In this document: positions 27,037-35,859 of the stretch, in pieces | Layout: every line of letters starts with the position of its first letter | Position numbering within the stretch: the stretch's first letter is position 1 | NCBI RefSeq assembly: GCF_003584015.1 | Contig: NZ_QXFM01000144.1 | Span: forward strand, 1-64,000 | DNA from: Aurantiacibacter xanthus | GTDB lineage: Bacteria > Pseudomonadota > Alphaproteobacteria > Sphingomonadales > Sphingomonadaceae | Direction of reading: 5' to 3' | DNA length: 64,000 nt | Translations under genes and position numbers: made by a program | Notes under the pieces: model-generated | Seen by the model: only the letters and a program-made list of their open reading frames with translations | The model's database searches: none | What the model was told of the DNA's origin: nothing

Positions 27037-27975
27037 ATGACAATAGTAATTACCGGAGCATCAGGAAATTACGGGCGGGCCGCCGCCGAGCGCCTGATCG
27101 AACGCGTCGGCGCGGACCAGCTGATCCTGATGACGCGCAACCCCGCCAAGCTCGCCGACCTCGCGGCGCGCGGATGCACGGTGCGGCAGGGCGATTTCGA
27201 CGACCCCGCCTCGCTGCGAAAGGCCTTTGCCGGGGGCGAGAAGCTGCTGCTGATCAGCACCGCGCGCGTGGGCAAGCGCCTGCCGCAGCACCGCAATGCC
27301 ATCGATGCGGCGGTCGAGGCTGGAATCAAGCATGTGGTCTACACCTCCTTCATCGGGGTGGCCGACGACAATCCCGCGCTGGTCATTCGCGATCACGGCG
27401 GCACCGAAGAGATGCTGCGCACATCCGGCCTCGCCTGGACTGCCCTGCGCGACAGCCAGTATTCCGATGCCATGGTCGAAGCCGCCGGGCCGAACGCCCT
27501 GCGCGCCGGGCACTGGCAGGCCGCAACCGCCGGGGGCAAGATCGCCTTCATCACCCGCAGCGACTGCGTCGATTGCGCGGTCGAAGTGCTGGCCACGCCG
27601 GGGCACGAGAACCGCGTTTACGACATCACCGGGCCCGAGCTGCTCGGTTTCGAGGATGTCGCCCGGATCATCGGCAGGGTCGCGGGCAAACCGATCGCGT
27701 TCACATCGGTCTCGCCCGACGAAATGTACGCGATGTTCGACGCCATTGGAGTGCCGAGGGAATCGCAGGATGACAACGTCGCCGCCGGCTTCCCCTGGTG
27801 CAGCGAGGATATGGTGACGTTCGAAATGGCGATTGCCTCGGGGCATTTTGGTGTGTTGTCGGACGATGCCGCCAAATTGCTGGGCCGCACGCCCGAGAGT
27901 TTCGAACACTTCGTCGAACGGCGCGGCGACGAACTGCGCGCCTTCGTAAACACCCTGCCCAAGGAAAGCGCATGA
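27037..27975 (+). CDS. NmrA-like NAD(P)-binding protein (atypical SDR)
   Basis: This is a 312-residue Rossmann-fold protein starting MTIVITGASGNYGRAAAERL, with GxxGxxG at residues 7-13. It resembles the QorB/azoreductase-like atypical SDRs. The YxxxK catalytic pair is not evident, so it may be a quinone reductase or a redox sensor rather than an alcohol dehydrogenase. The start follows AGGGAGAG. It is the third gene of the dioxygenase operon. Confidence 0.8.
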   Translation: MTIVITGASGNYGRAAAERLIERVGADQLILMTRNPAKLADLAARGCTVRQGDFDDPASLRKAFAGGEKLLLISTARVGKRLPQHRNAIDAAVEAGIKHVVYTSFIGVADDNPALVIRDHGGTEEMLRTSGLAWTALRDSQYSDAMVEAAGPNALRAGHWQAATAGGKIAFITRSDCVDCAVEVLATPGHENRVYDITGPELLGFEDVARIIGRVAGKPIAFTSVSPDEMYAMFDAIGVPRESQDDNVAAGFPWCSEDMVTFEMAIASGHFGVLSDDAAKLLGRTPESFEHFVERRGDELRAFVNTLPKESA

Positions 27976-28472
27976 GCACCCGGATATCGACCGAAGACCG
28001 CCACGCCATCGAGGACCTGTTCGCCCGCTACAGCTGGGCGCTCGACACCGGCGATCCCGAGGCTCTGGCTGCAACCTTCGCGCCTGACGGCAAGTGCATC
28101 GAGCAGGTGTTCGAGGAGCCGGACATCTGGGAAGGCCGCGAGGGAGTGGCGGCGATGGGCCGTCACTACATGTCCTCACCGAACTTCCCCGGCCGCCAGC
28201 ACCACCTGACCATGCCGCTTTACGAGATGGTGGGGCCGGACCTGTGCAAGGCGAAGTCCTTCGTCTTCGTCACCGAAACGCACGGCGAGCCGCCGATGGT
28301 CCTGCGCTTTTCGGGCCACTACGAGGACGAGATCGTCAGGCGCGACGGCGAATGGCTTTTCCTCAATCGCCTCATCCGCATGTGGGATGGCGAGGTGCTG
28401 CAGAACTTCCCCGGCAAGGGCGGCGTAGCCACCCGCAAGCGCCCCGACGATCTGATCGTGAAGCGCGACTAG
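27972..28472 (+). CDS. SnoaL-like (NTF2-fold) protein
   Basis: This is a 166-residue protein with a SnoaL_4-type domain: IEDLFARYSWALDTGDPEALAATFAPDGKCIEQ, WEGREGVAAMGRHYMSS and FSGHYEDEIVRRDGEWLFLNRLIRMWDG. It is coupled to the NmrA-like gene by an ATGA overlap and is the last gene of the dioxygenase operon. Together with those at 15.4 and 22.5 kb it is one of three such proteins in this region. No reaction is assigned. Confidence 0.78.
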   Translation: MSTRISTEDRHAIEDLFARYSWALDTGDPEALAATFAPDGKCIEQVFEEPDIWEGREGVAAMGRHYMSSPNFPGRQHHLTMPLYEMVGPDLCKAKSFVFVTETHGEPPMVLRFSGHYEDEIVRRDGEWLFLNRLIRMWDGEVLQNFPGKGGVATRKRPDDLIVKRD

Positions 28473-28498
28473 AAGCGGCCACGCGTGGCGGGAGGAAC

Positions 28499-28972
28499 TC
28501 AGTCCTCCTCCTGCCACAGTCGCTGCAGCAGCTTTCTGAGAAGGCGGCGCTCTTCCGGGTCGAGCTTGGAATTGACGTATTCGAGGTGGCGATCATGCGC
28601 CGCCTCCAGCTCCACCATCAGCTTCTTGCCCTTCTTGCTGAGGCGAAAAGCCTGGGCCCGGCTTTTGGTCGGGCCATCGCCGCGCTCGATCAGGCCGCGC
28701 GCTTCCAGTTCGCGCAGCAGGACCACCATGTTCGAACGCGGCACCGCCAGATATTCGCTCAGCTGGGCACCGGACGAGCCCGGATGTTCGTGGATCAGCC
28801 ACATCACCGAGAACAGCGTGACCCGGAAATCGTAGGGTTCGAACTCGCGGTTGAGGTTCTTCAGGACAGCATTGGACGCCCTGCGCAGATGGCGTCCGAG
28901 CCAGTCGTTCATGCCCTCGTTGGGACTGGACACATCTTTCATGGACCCTGTCATTGTATTGGTTTCTGACAT
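28499..28972 (-). CDS. MarR-family transcriptional regulator
   Basis: This is a protein of about 157 residues. The winged helix contains SSGAQLSEYLAVPRSNMVVLLRELEARGLIERGDGPTKSRAQAFRLSKKGK. The C-terminus is strongly basic and helical (RRLLRKLLQRLWQEED). The start at 28972 is uncertain; in-frame ATGs at 28954 and 28942 are alternatives. It converges with the dioxygenase operon. A short palindrome TTGT-CTA-ACAA near 29054-29064 lies upstream and could be its own operator. Confidence 0.78.
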   Translation of the reverse strand: MSETNTMTGSMKDVSSPNEGMNDWLGRHLRRASNAVLKNLNREFEPYDFRVTLFSVMWLIHEHPGSSGAQLSEYLAVPRSNMVVLLRELEARGLIERGDGPTKSRAQAFRLSKKGKKLMVELEAAHDRHLEYVNSKLDPEERRLLRKLLQRLWQEED

Positions 28973-29230
28973 CCGGAGTTTAGGCGATGAACCGCGCGGG
29001 GGAACATCATGACGAGCGTTCCTCCGGCAAAAGGTTATGCGCAACGATGCCGGAGTTGTCTAACAAGCGAGCGCTCATTCGCAGAGTTTTCCGGCTTTTT
29101 TGCGCCGAGCCGACCTGTTTGGCCAGGCGTTGCTCATGGCGGTTGCTCGCCAGCGCGCCCCGCAGCGGCGGGGCCAGGATCGAAGCAGGCCAATGCGTGA
29201 GCTTCCAGAGATCATATCGCAAGGCGACCG

Positions 29231-30415
29231 TCACGCCGATGTCATCGCCGTTGTGCGGCCAAGGAAGGCGCCCAGCACCACCGCTATGAGCCAGCACAGC
29301 GCCAGGATCGCGCCAAAGATCGCCCATCCACTGTGGGCGGCGAGCGAGAGCCAGATTGGCGGGCTGATCAGCGTAGCCAGCGCACCCGCCTGATTGACCA
29401 GCGCGGCACCGGCAGACAGGCGCGCCTCGCCCGCGATCCGCGGCAGGGCCGCCAGCAAGGCCGCGATGGCGGCACCGCTGCTCGCAAACCAGCAGGCAAG
29501 AACAACATAGGTCTGCCCCCGCGAGAGCCCTGGCACGAAGGCGAACGTCCCTGCAATTACCCCCGCGCAAGCCGCAAGGGCGAACACCCGTTGCACAGGG
29601 ATCCCTCGGGTGAAGACGCCCCCGGCGAGGGCAGAACCCGCCAGCATTGCGAGCGTGGTCGCCGCCACGATCCCCGATGCCTCGGCCATCGAATAGCCGC
29701 CCACCCGGGCGAGGTAGGCAGGCATGGCGAAGGTGATCCCGATGCCCAGCCCGATCACGATCAGGTAACTCAGCGCATAGGCTAGCAGATCGGCCTGCAC
29801 AACAGCCTTGCCCAACACCGCGACCCGTTGGGCGAGACCCGCGCCGACAGGTCCCTGCCCCCCTGCTTGCGGCAACCGCAATCCGACCAGCAAGGCCATG
29901 GCCATCATCGCGCCGTGCACCGCAAAGATCATCCGCCAGTTCTCGGTTTCGGAAAACCATCCTCCCATCGCCATACCCAGCGCCGTCCCGACCGGCATAT
30001 AGCTTGACCACACCGTCATTGCGGTCGTCCGGCGCGCTCCGTCCATCATCCGCATCATCAACGCCGGAGCCGCCGTGTAGACGTGGACAACGGCGACGCC
30101 CTCCAGCAGCCGTGCCGCCCAGAACAGCGCGACATCGTCGGCAAGGTAAAACACGGCGTTTGTCAGCACTCCGGTGCCGGCGGCCGCGATCAGGACTGTC
30201 CGCGATCCGAAGCGTTCGACGACCAGCGCGCTCGTCAACGCCAGCACCACCGCCGGAAACGCAAAGATCGAGACGAACAGCCCGAAGGTCCCCGCCCCGA
30301 AGGCAAAGGCGCCTGCAAAGTCGCCGGCAAGCGGCACGATCTTCGAGACCGACGAGGTACCGCAGACCCCGAACAGGTAGATGCCGAGCATCAGCCGCCA
30401 ACTGTTGCGGGTCAT
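29231..30415 (-). CDS. MFS transporter
   Basis: This is a 394-residue membrane protein with about twelve hydrophobic segments. It has the TM2-3 loop VVERFGSRTVLIAAAG and a proton-coupled-type TM4-5 region (RLLEGVAVVHVYTAAPALMMRMMDGARRTTAMTVWSSYMPVG). The start is ATG 30415; TTG at 30421 is the alternative, and no clear ribosome-binding site was seen. It is on the same strand as the TonB receptor 109 bp upstream, so the two may form an outer plus inner membrane uptake pair. Substrate unknown. Confidence 0.8.
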   Translation of the reverse strand: MTRNSWRLMLGIYLFGVCGTSSVSKIVPLAGDFAGAFAFGAGTFGLFVSIFAFPAVVLALTSALVVERFGSRTVLIAAAGTGVLTNAVFYLADDVALFWAARLLEGVAVVHVYTAAPALMMRMMDGARRTTAMTVWSSYMPVGTALGMAMGGWFSETENWRMIFAVHGAMMAMALLVGLRLPQAGGQGPVGAGLAQRVAVLGKAVVQADLLAYALSYLIVIGLGIGITFAMPAYLARVGGYSMAEASGIVAATTLAMLAGSALAGGVFTRGIPVQRVFALAACAGVIAGTFAFVPGLSRGQTYVVLACWFASSGAAIAALLAALPRIAGEARLSAGAALVNQAGALATLISPPIWLSLAAHSGWAIFGAILALCWLIAVVLGAFLGRTTAMTSA

Positions 30416-30524
30416 AGCCAAGAACGAAGTCCGGTTATGCAGAGGTTTGCGAGCTGGTCAGCCTGCAATCTCGCCACAGAACAACCGCTACGGAGGCTGG
30501 ATGGGTCACCGGCTCAGGCCCCGC

Positions 30525-32924
30525 TCACTTCCGGATCGAGAATTGCAAAGCCACCGACCGCCCGCGCTCAAGCATGGCCAGCACGCTGCCGTCCGCACCC
30601 GGTACGCCCAGACGATAGGACGCGGTCGCCTTATCGGTCAGGTTGCGGCCGATCAGCGCCAGCTCCCAGCCCCCTTCATGCGAGCTGAGTCCGAGGCGAA
30701 GGTCGATCTTGGCATAGCCCTCCTGTTGCAGCAGGGGATCGCCCGTCGCGGTCATGAAGTAGGACGAGCTGAACGCCACCACCGGGTTGGCGGTGAAGTC
30801 GAGGTCGCTGCTGACCGGGAGCATCAGCTCGGCCCCGACCGCCCCGCTCCACTCAGGGGCATAGCTGCGCGGCGAGCCGGACAGGTCCTGCACACAGGTT
30901 TGCCCCCGCGGCGTATTCGCGATCTCCAGCTTCGTGCATTCGGCATTGGGATAGTTGCGATAGACCGAGTCCAGATAGGCGACGTCGGCATTCAGCCGCA
31001 GCCAGTCCGAAGCCCGCAGGCCAAGCCCAAGCTCGACGCCCTGCGAGCGCGCCTCGGCCACGTTGCTGACGCTGGCCGCAGCGTTGGAATCGAAGACGGT
31101 CTCCTGCAGACCCTGATAGTCCATGCGGAAGGCCGCCAGACTGTATGTCACCACGTTGCCCGCCAGCGATCCCTTGATGCCCGCCTCATAGGCATCGACC
31201 GTTTCCGGGCCGAACACGTCAGCCGCGCTGTTGGCGCTGAAGCCGCCCGCCTTGAAGCCGCGCGAATACTTGGCGTAGACCATCGCATCCGGCGAGACAT
31301 CGTATTGCAGGCTGACAGAGGGCATGAACGCATCGTCGGTGATCTCGCTCACCGGGAAGTCGCCCAGCGCGCAGCCGATGATGGCGCAGAAGGCGACGCT
31401 GCCCGTGATCGGCGCGCCGATGGTGCCCGAAAAGGCCGTGCCATTGTCGAAGGGCACATAGGATGCCGGATCGCCGTTGAGCGACGTTCCCGCCGTGAGG
31501 TCGCGCGTGCCATCCTTCGACACCCGCGAATAGCGCGCGCCGAGGTTGATCCGCAGGTTGTCGGTCGGGCGGATGGTTACAGCGGCAAAGGCCGAGAAGG
31601 TGTCCTCGCTCTGGGTCGAGGTATAACCGCTCGCCAACGGGGTGGATGGCGTGATGTTGGGGAAATCGACCGCCAGCGCGTTCTCGATCACGGCCCCGAA
31701 CGGCAGGAAGTAGAAATTGGAAAGCCCGCCGAATTGCAGCCTGGCGTGCTGGTAATATCCGCCAAACAGATATTCGAAGGTGCCGCCGGTTTCCGATTCA
31801 TACCGCAGCTCCTGACTGAAGAAGCGGTAGCGCTCGTTCTGCGAGATCGGGAAGCCGACATTGCCGCCCACGGCCGTGGGATAGAAGGCCGGGACCAGAC
31901 TGAGCTCGGAATCCACCTTCATCCAGTTATAGGCGGTGATCGAGCGGACCGTGCCCGCGCCTGTATCGAGGCTGTTGGTCAGGGCCGCTTCGTGGAAGTC
32001 GAAGTCCTGAAAACTGGGCACGCCCTCGCTGACGAAATCGAGTTCGCTGCCGAAGGTCTTGTCGTTCGCGGCAAGGATCTGGCCGCAGACCGCCGACATC
32101 GGGAAACCCGGCGGCGGCGGACAGTTCAGGAGCTGAAAGGCCGCATTGTCGTCGGTCCGGCTCTGGGCGATGTCGAAGCGGAAGTCGGTGCGCCAGTTCG
32201 CGCTCGGCTCCCACCTGAGCGACACGCGGCCCTGCAAGCTGTCATCGTGCGGAGCATCCCCGCCGTTGGCCAGCTCCACCCAGCCATTGGTACCCGAGGC
32301 GCGGCCCGCGATACGGCCACTGAGCGTCTCGCCCAGCGGAACGCTGACCCCGGCTTCGAAGCTGTACTCGCCATCGGTGGCGTAGAGCCCGCTGGCGTTC
32401 CAGTCGAAGGTGCCATCCGGCTTGCGGGTGGTGATGGAGAGCGCGCCCGCGCTGGCATTGGCGCCGAAGAAGGTTCCCTGCGGCCCCTTGAGGACTTCCA
32501 GCCGCTCGATATCGAACAGCGCCGCCACCGATGCGCGCGAGCGGCTGCGGTAAACACCGTCGGAGAAGGTGGCCACGGCCTGCTCGAAACCGGGGTTCTC
32601 GCCCGATCCGACGCCGCGGATATTGATCGAATTGACCTGCGTGCCCTGCGTAATCTTCACGTTACCGAGGCGCTGCGAAACATCCTGCAACGAGCGGATA
32701 CCCTGCTCGGCCAGCGTTTCGCCGGAGACGACCGAGACGGCCACCGGCACATCCTGCAACCGCTGCTCGCGCCCCTGCGCGGTAACGATGATCTCATCGG
32801 TCGAGGCGCGCGCGCCCTCGCCGCCTTCGCCTGCTGCTTGCTGAGCCCAGCCAGCCGTCGCCCAGCCGCCGGAAATGGCAACGGCGAGCGCAAGACTGGA
32901 CAGACCTCTCATCGAGATTTTCAT
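30525..32924 (-). CDS. TonB-dependent outer-membrane receptor
   Basis: This is a 799-residue receptor with a signal peptide (cleavage after ATAGWAQ), a plug domain (DEIIVTAQGREQRLQDVPVAV and LEVLKGPQGTFFGANASAG) and a barrel ending in VALQFSIRK. The start at 32924 follows GGGAGATGTGCC; an ATG at 32951 falls next to the 17-bp operator and is rejected. The upstream operator ties it to the dioxygenase and dehydrogenase units, suggesting uptake of their aromatic substrate. Confidence 0.88.
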   Translation of the reverse strand: MKISMRGLSSLALAVAISGGWATAGWAQQAAGEGGEGARASTDEIIVTAQGREQRLQDVPVAVSVVSGETLAEQGIRSLQDVSQRLGNVKITQGTQVNSINIRGVGSGENPGFEQAVATFSDGVYRSRSRASVAALFDIERLEVLKGPQGTFFGANASAGALSITTRKPDGTFDWNASGLYATDGEYSFEAGVSVPLGETLSGRIAGRASGTNGWVELANGGDAPHDDSLQGRVSLRWEPSANWRTDFRFDIAQSRTDDNAAFQLLNCPPPPGFPMSAVCGQILAANDKTFGSELDFVSEGVPSFQDFDFHEAALTNSLDTGAGTVRSITAYNWMKVDSELSLVPAFYPTAVGGNVGFPISQNERYRFFSQELRYESETGGTFEYLFGGYYQHARLQFGGLSNFYFLPFGAVIENALAVDFPNITPSTPLASGYTSTQSEDTFSAFAAVTIRPTDNLRINLGARYSRVSKDGTRDLTAGTSLNGDPASYVPFDNGTAFSGTIGAPITGSVAFCAIIGCALGDFPVSEITDDAFMPSVSLQYDVSPDAMVYAKYSRGFKAGGFSANSAADVFGPETVDAYEAGIKGSLAGNVVTYSLAAFRMDYQGLQETVFDSNAAASVSNVAEARSQGVELGLGLRASDWLRLNADVAYLDSVYRNYPNAECTKLEIANTPRGQTCVQDLSGSPRSYAPEWSGAVGAELMLPVSSDLDFTANPVVAFSSSYFMTATGDPLLQQEGYAKIDLRLGLSSHEGGWELALIGRNLTDKATASYRLGVPGADGSVLAMLERGRSVALQFSIRK

Positions 32925-33268
32925 GGCACATCTCCCACAGTTACACGTCATTATGTTATGTCACGTTACATAGAGAGATTGGGCAACCTCGCAAGCGGAA
33001 ATCGATGATGCTCGCTCATCGCTTGGGCTCAGGCCCGGCTGTCGGTGGCCCATCGTGGGCACGGCATTATCGTGGGCGCAGCATTGGCGCGGGCGATCGG
33101 GGCGGCATGCCCTCGGCAAAGGCCATCAGCACGATCCGCCAGGCACCCGGCGCGATTGCAAAGCACAGCCCTTCGCGCTCCCCGAACCCGAGAGCACAAC
33201 GCGCAGGCGCGAACGCTGCAACTATGGCAAGCCGCCGGGCTGGAGCCAGTGCAGCCCGGCGCCAGCCC
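32925..33268. other. Intergenic region, no gene seen
   Basis: These 344 bases hold the receptor promoter region with operator site C at the left end. The rest (about 33000-33268) contains short open frames on both strands without recognisable protein, codon bias or ribosome-binding sites. No convincing terminator hairpin was found for either neighbour. Confidence 0.6.
32954..32970. promoter_or_regulatory. 17-bp operator-like site C upstream of the TonB receptor
   Basis: TGTTATGTCACGTTACA is a quasi-palindrome located 30 bp upstream of the receptor ATG. It agrees with site D2 at 13 of 17 positions (TGTTA-y-G-w-C-m-CGT-w-ACA). Such agreement 9 kb away in a GC-rich genome argues for a shared regulator. 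Confidence 0.6.
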
Positions 33269-34324
33269 TCAGTCGATTCCCATGATCCGCCTGTTGAGAT
33301 CGCGGTCAGCCCCGCCGGCGGCGAAATCATCGAAGGCAGTTTCGGTCACGCGGATGATGTGATCGGCGATAAACGGCGCGCCTTCGGCGGCGCCCTGCTC
33401 GGGATGCTTCAACGCGCATTCCCATTCGAGCACGGCCCAGCCGGCGAAATCGTACTGCGCCATCTTCGAGAAGATAGCCGAGAAATCGACCTGTCCATCG
33501 CCCAGCGAACGGAAACGGCCCGCGCGATCCACCCAGCCCTGGTATCCGCCATAAACGCCCTGCCTGCCGGTCGGATTGAACTCGGCGTCCTTCACGTGGA
33601 AGCACTTGATGCGCTCGTGATAGATGTCGATGAAGTCGAGATAGTCGAGGCACTGCAGCACGAAGTGGCTCGGATCGTACAGAATATTGGCGCGCGGGTG
33701 GTTGCCCACGCGTTCGAGGAACATCTCGTAGGTCACACCGTCGTGCAGGTCTTCGCCGGGGTGGATCTCATAGGCGATGTCCACCCCGCACTCGTCGAAG
33801 TGATCGAGGATCGGCCTCCACCGACGCGCCAGTTCGTCGAAGGCATCTTCGACGAGGCCGGCGGGCCGCTGCGGCCAGGGGTAGATATAGGGCCATGCGA
33901 GCGCGCCCGAGAAGCTGGCATGGGCATTGAGGCCCAGGTGCTGGCTGGCCGTACCCGCCTTCTTCACCTGATCGACCGCCCATTCCTGCCGTGCCCTGGG
34001 GTTGCCGCGCACGTGCTCGGCGGCAAAGCCGTCGAACTGGGCGTCATAGGCGGGGTGGACGGCGACAAGCTGGCCTTGCAGGTGTGTCGACAGCTCGGTG
34101 ATCGTGAGGCCATGCGATGCGGCCACGCCCGCCACCTCGTCGCAATAGTCCTTGCTGCTGGCGGCCTTGTCGAGATCGAACAGCCGCGCGTCCCAGCTGG
34201 GGATCTGGATGCCTTTGTAACCGAGCGAACCAACCCACTGGCAGATCGCATCGAGCGAATTGAACGGCGCCTTGTCACCCGCGAACTGGGCGAGGAAGAT
34301 GGCTGGTCCCTTGATGGTCTTCAT
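33269..34324 (-). CDS. Sugar phosphate isomerase/epimerase-like TIM-barrel protein
   Basis: This is a 351-residue AP-endonuclease-2-like TIM barrel with metal-binding residues in the usual strands: IAYEIHPGEDLHDG, ANILYDPSHFVLQ, IKCFHVKDAEF and AVLEWECALKHPE. It resembles proteins paired with Gfo/Idh/MocA dehydrogenases, such as the YcjR-type 3-keto-sugar epimerases. The start at 34324 follows GGAGAGAAATT. It is downstream of the Gfo/Idh/MocA gene on the same strand. The exact sugar is unknown. Confidence 0.83.
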   Translation of the reverse strand: MKTIKGPAIFLAQFAGDKAPFNSLDAICQWVGSLGYKGIQIPSWDARLFDLDKAASSKDYCDEVAGVAASHGLTITELSTHLQGQLVAVHPAYDAQFDGFAAEHVRGNPRARQEWAVDQVKKAGTASQHLGLNAHASFSGALAWPYIYPWPQRPAGLVEDAFDELARRWRPILDHFDECGVDIAYEIHPGEDLHDGVTYEMFLERVGNHPRANILYDPSHFVLQCLDYLDFIDIYHERIKCFHVKDAEFNPTGRQGVYGGYQGWVDRAGRFRSLGDGQVDFSAIFSKMAQYDFAGWAVLEWECALKHPEQGAAEGAPFIADHIIRVTETAFDDFAAGGADRDLNRRIMGID

Positions 34325-34469
34325 AATTTCTCTCCGAACTGCTTTCCGCCTTCCGCTCATTCCGAGCTTGTCGCGGGATAGTTCTTTCAGCTGACACCTG
34401 TGCGCAAGGCACGAAAACAAATGTGGCCCCTGGACAAGCTCCGGGCCAACGGATCACACGGCATCGAGG

Positions 34470-35585
34470 CTAGAGCGTCAGATCGACCCAGCCCGCCTCG
34501 GTCGCGCTGGCGCGCACCGCGGTATCGATGAAGGCCATGCCGCGCAGGCCCTCTTCCACGCCTTGCAGACATTCGGCCTGCTCACCCCGCAACAGTGCAG
34601 CAAAGTCGCGGTAAATATTTGCAAAGGCTTCAAGATATCCTTCAGGATGGCCGCCCGGCGTGCGGGTGCGGGCTCTGGCAAGGCCACCGAGCGAAGCGTC
34701 ACCCGCGCGCACCAGTTCGGTGCGCCCGTCGGCGTGGTGGATAGTGAGCCTATTGGGCTCTTCCTGCTTCCAGCTCATGCCGCCGTTCTCGCCATAGACA
34801 CGGATGCGGTGGCCGTTAAGTTCGCCGACCTCGATCTGGCTCGCCAGCAGCACGCCGCGCGCGCCATTGGCAAAGCGCATCAGCACCGTGCAGTCGTCAT
34901 CGAGTTGGCGCCCCGGAACCACCGCGGCAAGATCGGCCAGCAGCCGTGTCACCTTCTGGCCGGTGACGAATTCGGCAAGGTTGAAAGCATGCACGCCGAT
35001 GTCGCCGATGCAGCCACCTGCGCCCGCCCGCTCGGGATCGACGCGCCATTCGGCCTGCTTGCCCTCGGCCGGCTGCGACAGCCATCCTTGCGGATATTCC
35101 ACCACCACCTTGCGCAAGGTTCCCAGTGCACCGGCAGCAATGCGCTCGCGCATCTCACGCACCAGCGGATAGCCGGTATAGGTGAAGGTGAGCCCATAGG
35201 GCAGCCCCGCCTCCCGCACCACGCCCGCCAGTTCGCGCGCCTCGTCCAGCGTGGCGGTCATCGGCTTGTCGCTCATGGCGGGAAAACCGGCAGCCAGCGC
35301 GGCCTTTACCGAAGGCAGATGGTTGTGATTGGGAGTGACGACCGTGACGAAATCGATCCCGTCCTCGCGCGCCTTTTCCGCCGCCAGCATGGTGGCGAGG
35401 TCGCCGTAAGCCCGTTCGGGATCGATCAGATACTGGTCTGCCGCGGCGCGCGACCGGCCCGCATCCGAGGAGAACACGCCCGCCACCAGTTCGATCTCGC
35501 GATCAAGTTCCGCTGCGATCCGGTGCACGGGACCAATAAAGGCACCCGGCCCGCCGCCGATCATGCCCATTCTGAGGCGTCGCAT
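34470..35585 (-). CDS. Gfo/Idh/MocA-family NAD(P)-dependent sugar dehydrogenase
   Basis: This is a 371-residue oxidoreductase. The Rossmann domain starts MRRLRMGMIGGGPGAFIG. The family motif with catalytic lysine is SDKPMTATLDEA, and the C-terminal domain carries GGCIGDIGVHAFNLAEFVTG, whose Asp and His act in catalysis. Members oxidise or reduce sugars, including C3 oxidation of glycosides (ThuB, YcjS). The start follows GGGAGATAGT, and a sigma-70-like promoter can be drawn just upstream. It is paired with the TIM-barrel gene downstream. Confidence 0.87.
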   Translation of the reverse strand: MRRLRMGMIGGGPGAFIGPVHRIAAELDREIELVAGVFSSDAGRSRAAADQYLIDPERAYGDLATMLAAEKAREDGIDFVTVVTPNHNHLPSVKAALAAGFPAMSDKPMTATLDEARELAGVVREAGLPYGLTFTYTGYPLVREMRERIAAGALGTLRKVVVEYPQGWLSQPAEGKQAEWRVDPERAGAGGCIGDIGVHAFNLAEFVTGQKVTRLLADLAAVVPGRQLDDDCTVLMRFANGARGVLLASQIEVGELNGHRIRVYGENGGMSWKQEEPNRLTIHHADGRTELVRAGDASLGGLARARTRTPGGHPEGYLEAFANIYRDFAALLRGEQAECLQGVEEGLRGMAFIDTAVRASATEAGWVDLTL

Positions 35586-35616
35586 ACTATCTCCCGACGT
35601 TCATTTTGTTAGAGTA

Positions 35617-35646
35617 ATCCTAGTTTGCTGCCGAAGCCCGCGTCAA
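35617..35646 (-). promoter_or_regulatory. Probable sigma-70 promoter of the Gfo/Idh/MocA gene
   Basis: On the minus strand TTGACG (35646-35641) and TAGGAT (35622-35617) are separated by 18 bp. Transcription would begin about 25 bp before the ATG at 35585. The match to consensus is good for -35 and moderate for -10; no experimental support. Confidence 0.45.
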
Positions 35647-35859
35647 GGTTCATAGCCCGGACTTTGGGAACGGAGCACGATGTTTCACGGTATAGGTTGC
35701 AGCGTGCCTCGGCCGATGAGGCCGTGTCGGCCTTCCCGGCCATCTTCGCCACCATCGCGCGGCAAGAGAGGCGCCGCCCGCCGCCCGTCGCCCGCCGCCC
35801 GCACCATGAGCCGCGCGGGCGGACGGATTGGCGGCGGCGAGCAGGCCTGAACCGCGCTG

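Noticed and set aside
28478-28489. Palindrome GCCACGCGTGGC between convergent genes
   Set aside because: It has no loop and no T-run, so it is a poor terminator; it may be chance in GC-rich DNA.
29007-30401. Open frame of 464 codons on the minus strand overlapping the MFS gene
   Set aside because: It is an offset frame of the MFS transporter at 29231-30415 and is rich in Arg, Gly and Cys. The MFS frame has the hydrophobic segments.
30381-33008. Open frame of 875 codons on the plus strand
   Set aside because: It is antisense to a TonB receptor with clear plug and barrel motifs. Its translation is rich in Arg, Gly and Val and matches no family; long antisense frames are expected at this GC content.
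35760-35810. Tandem CGCCCGC-like short repeats
   Set aside because: This is a few imperfect copies of a GC-rich heptamer in a 274-bp gap. They are too short and irregular to call a VNTR or a CRISPR array.
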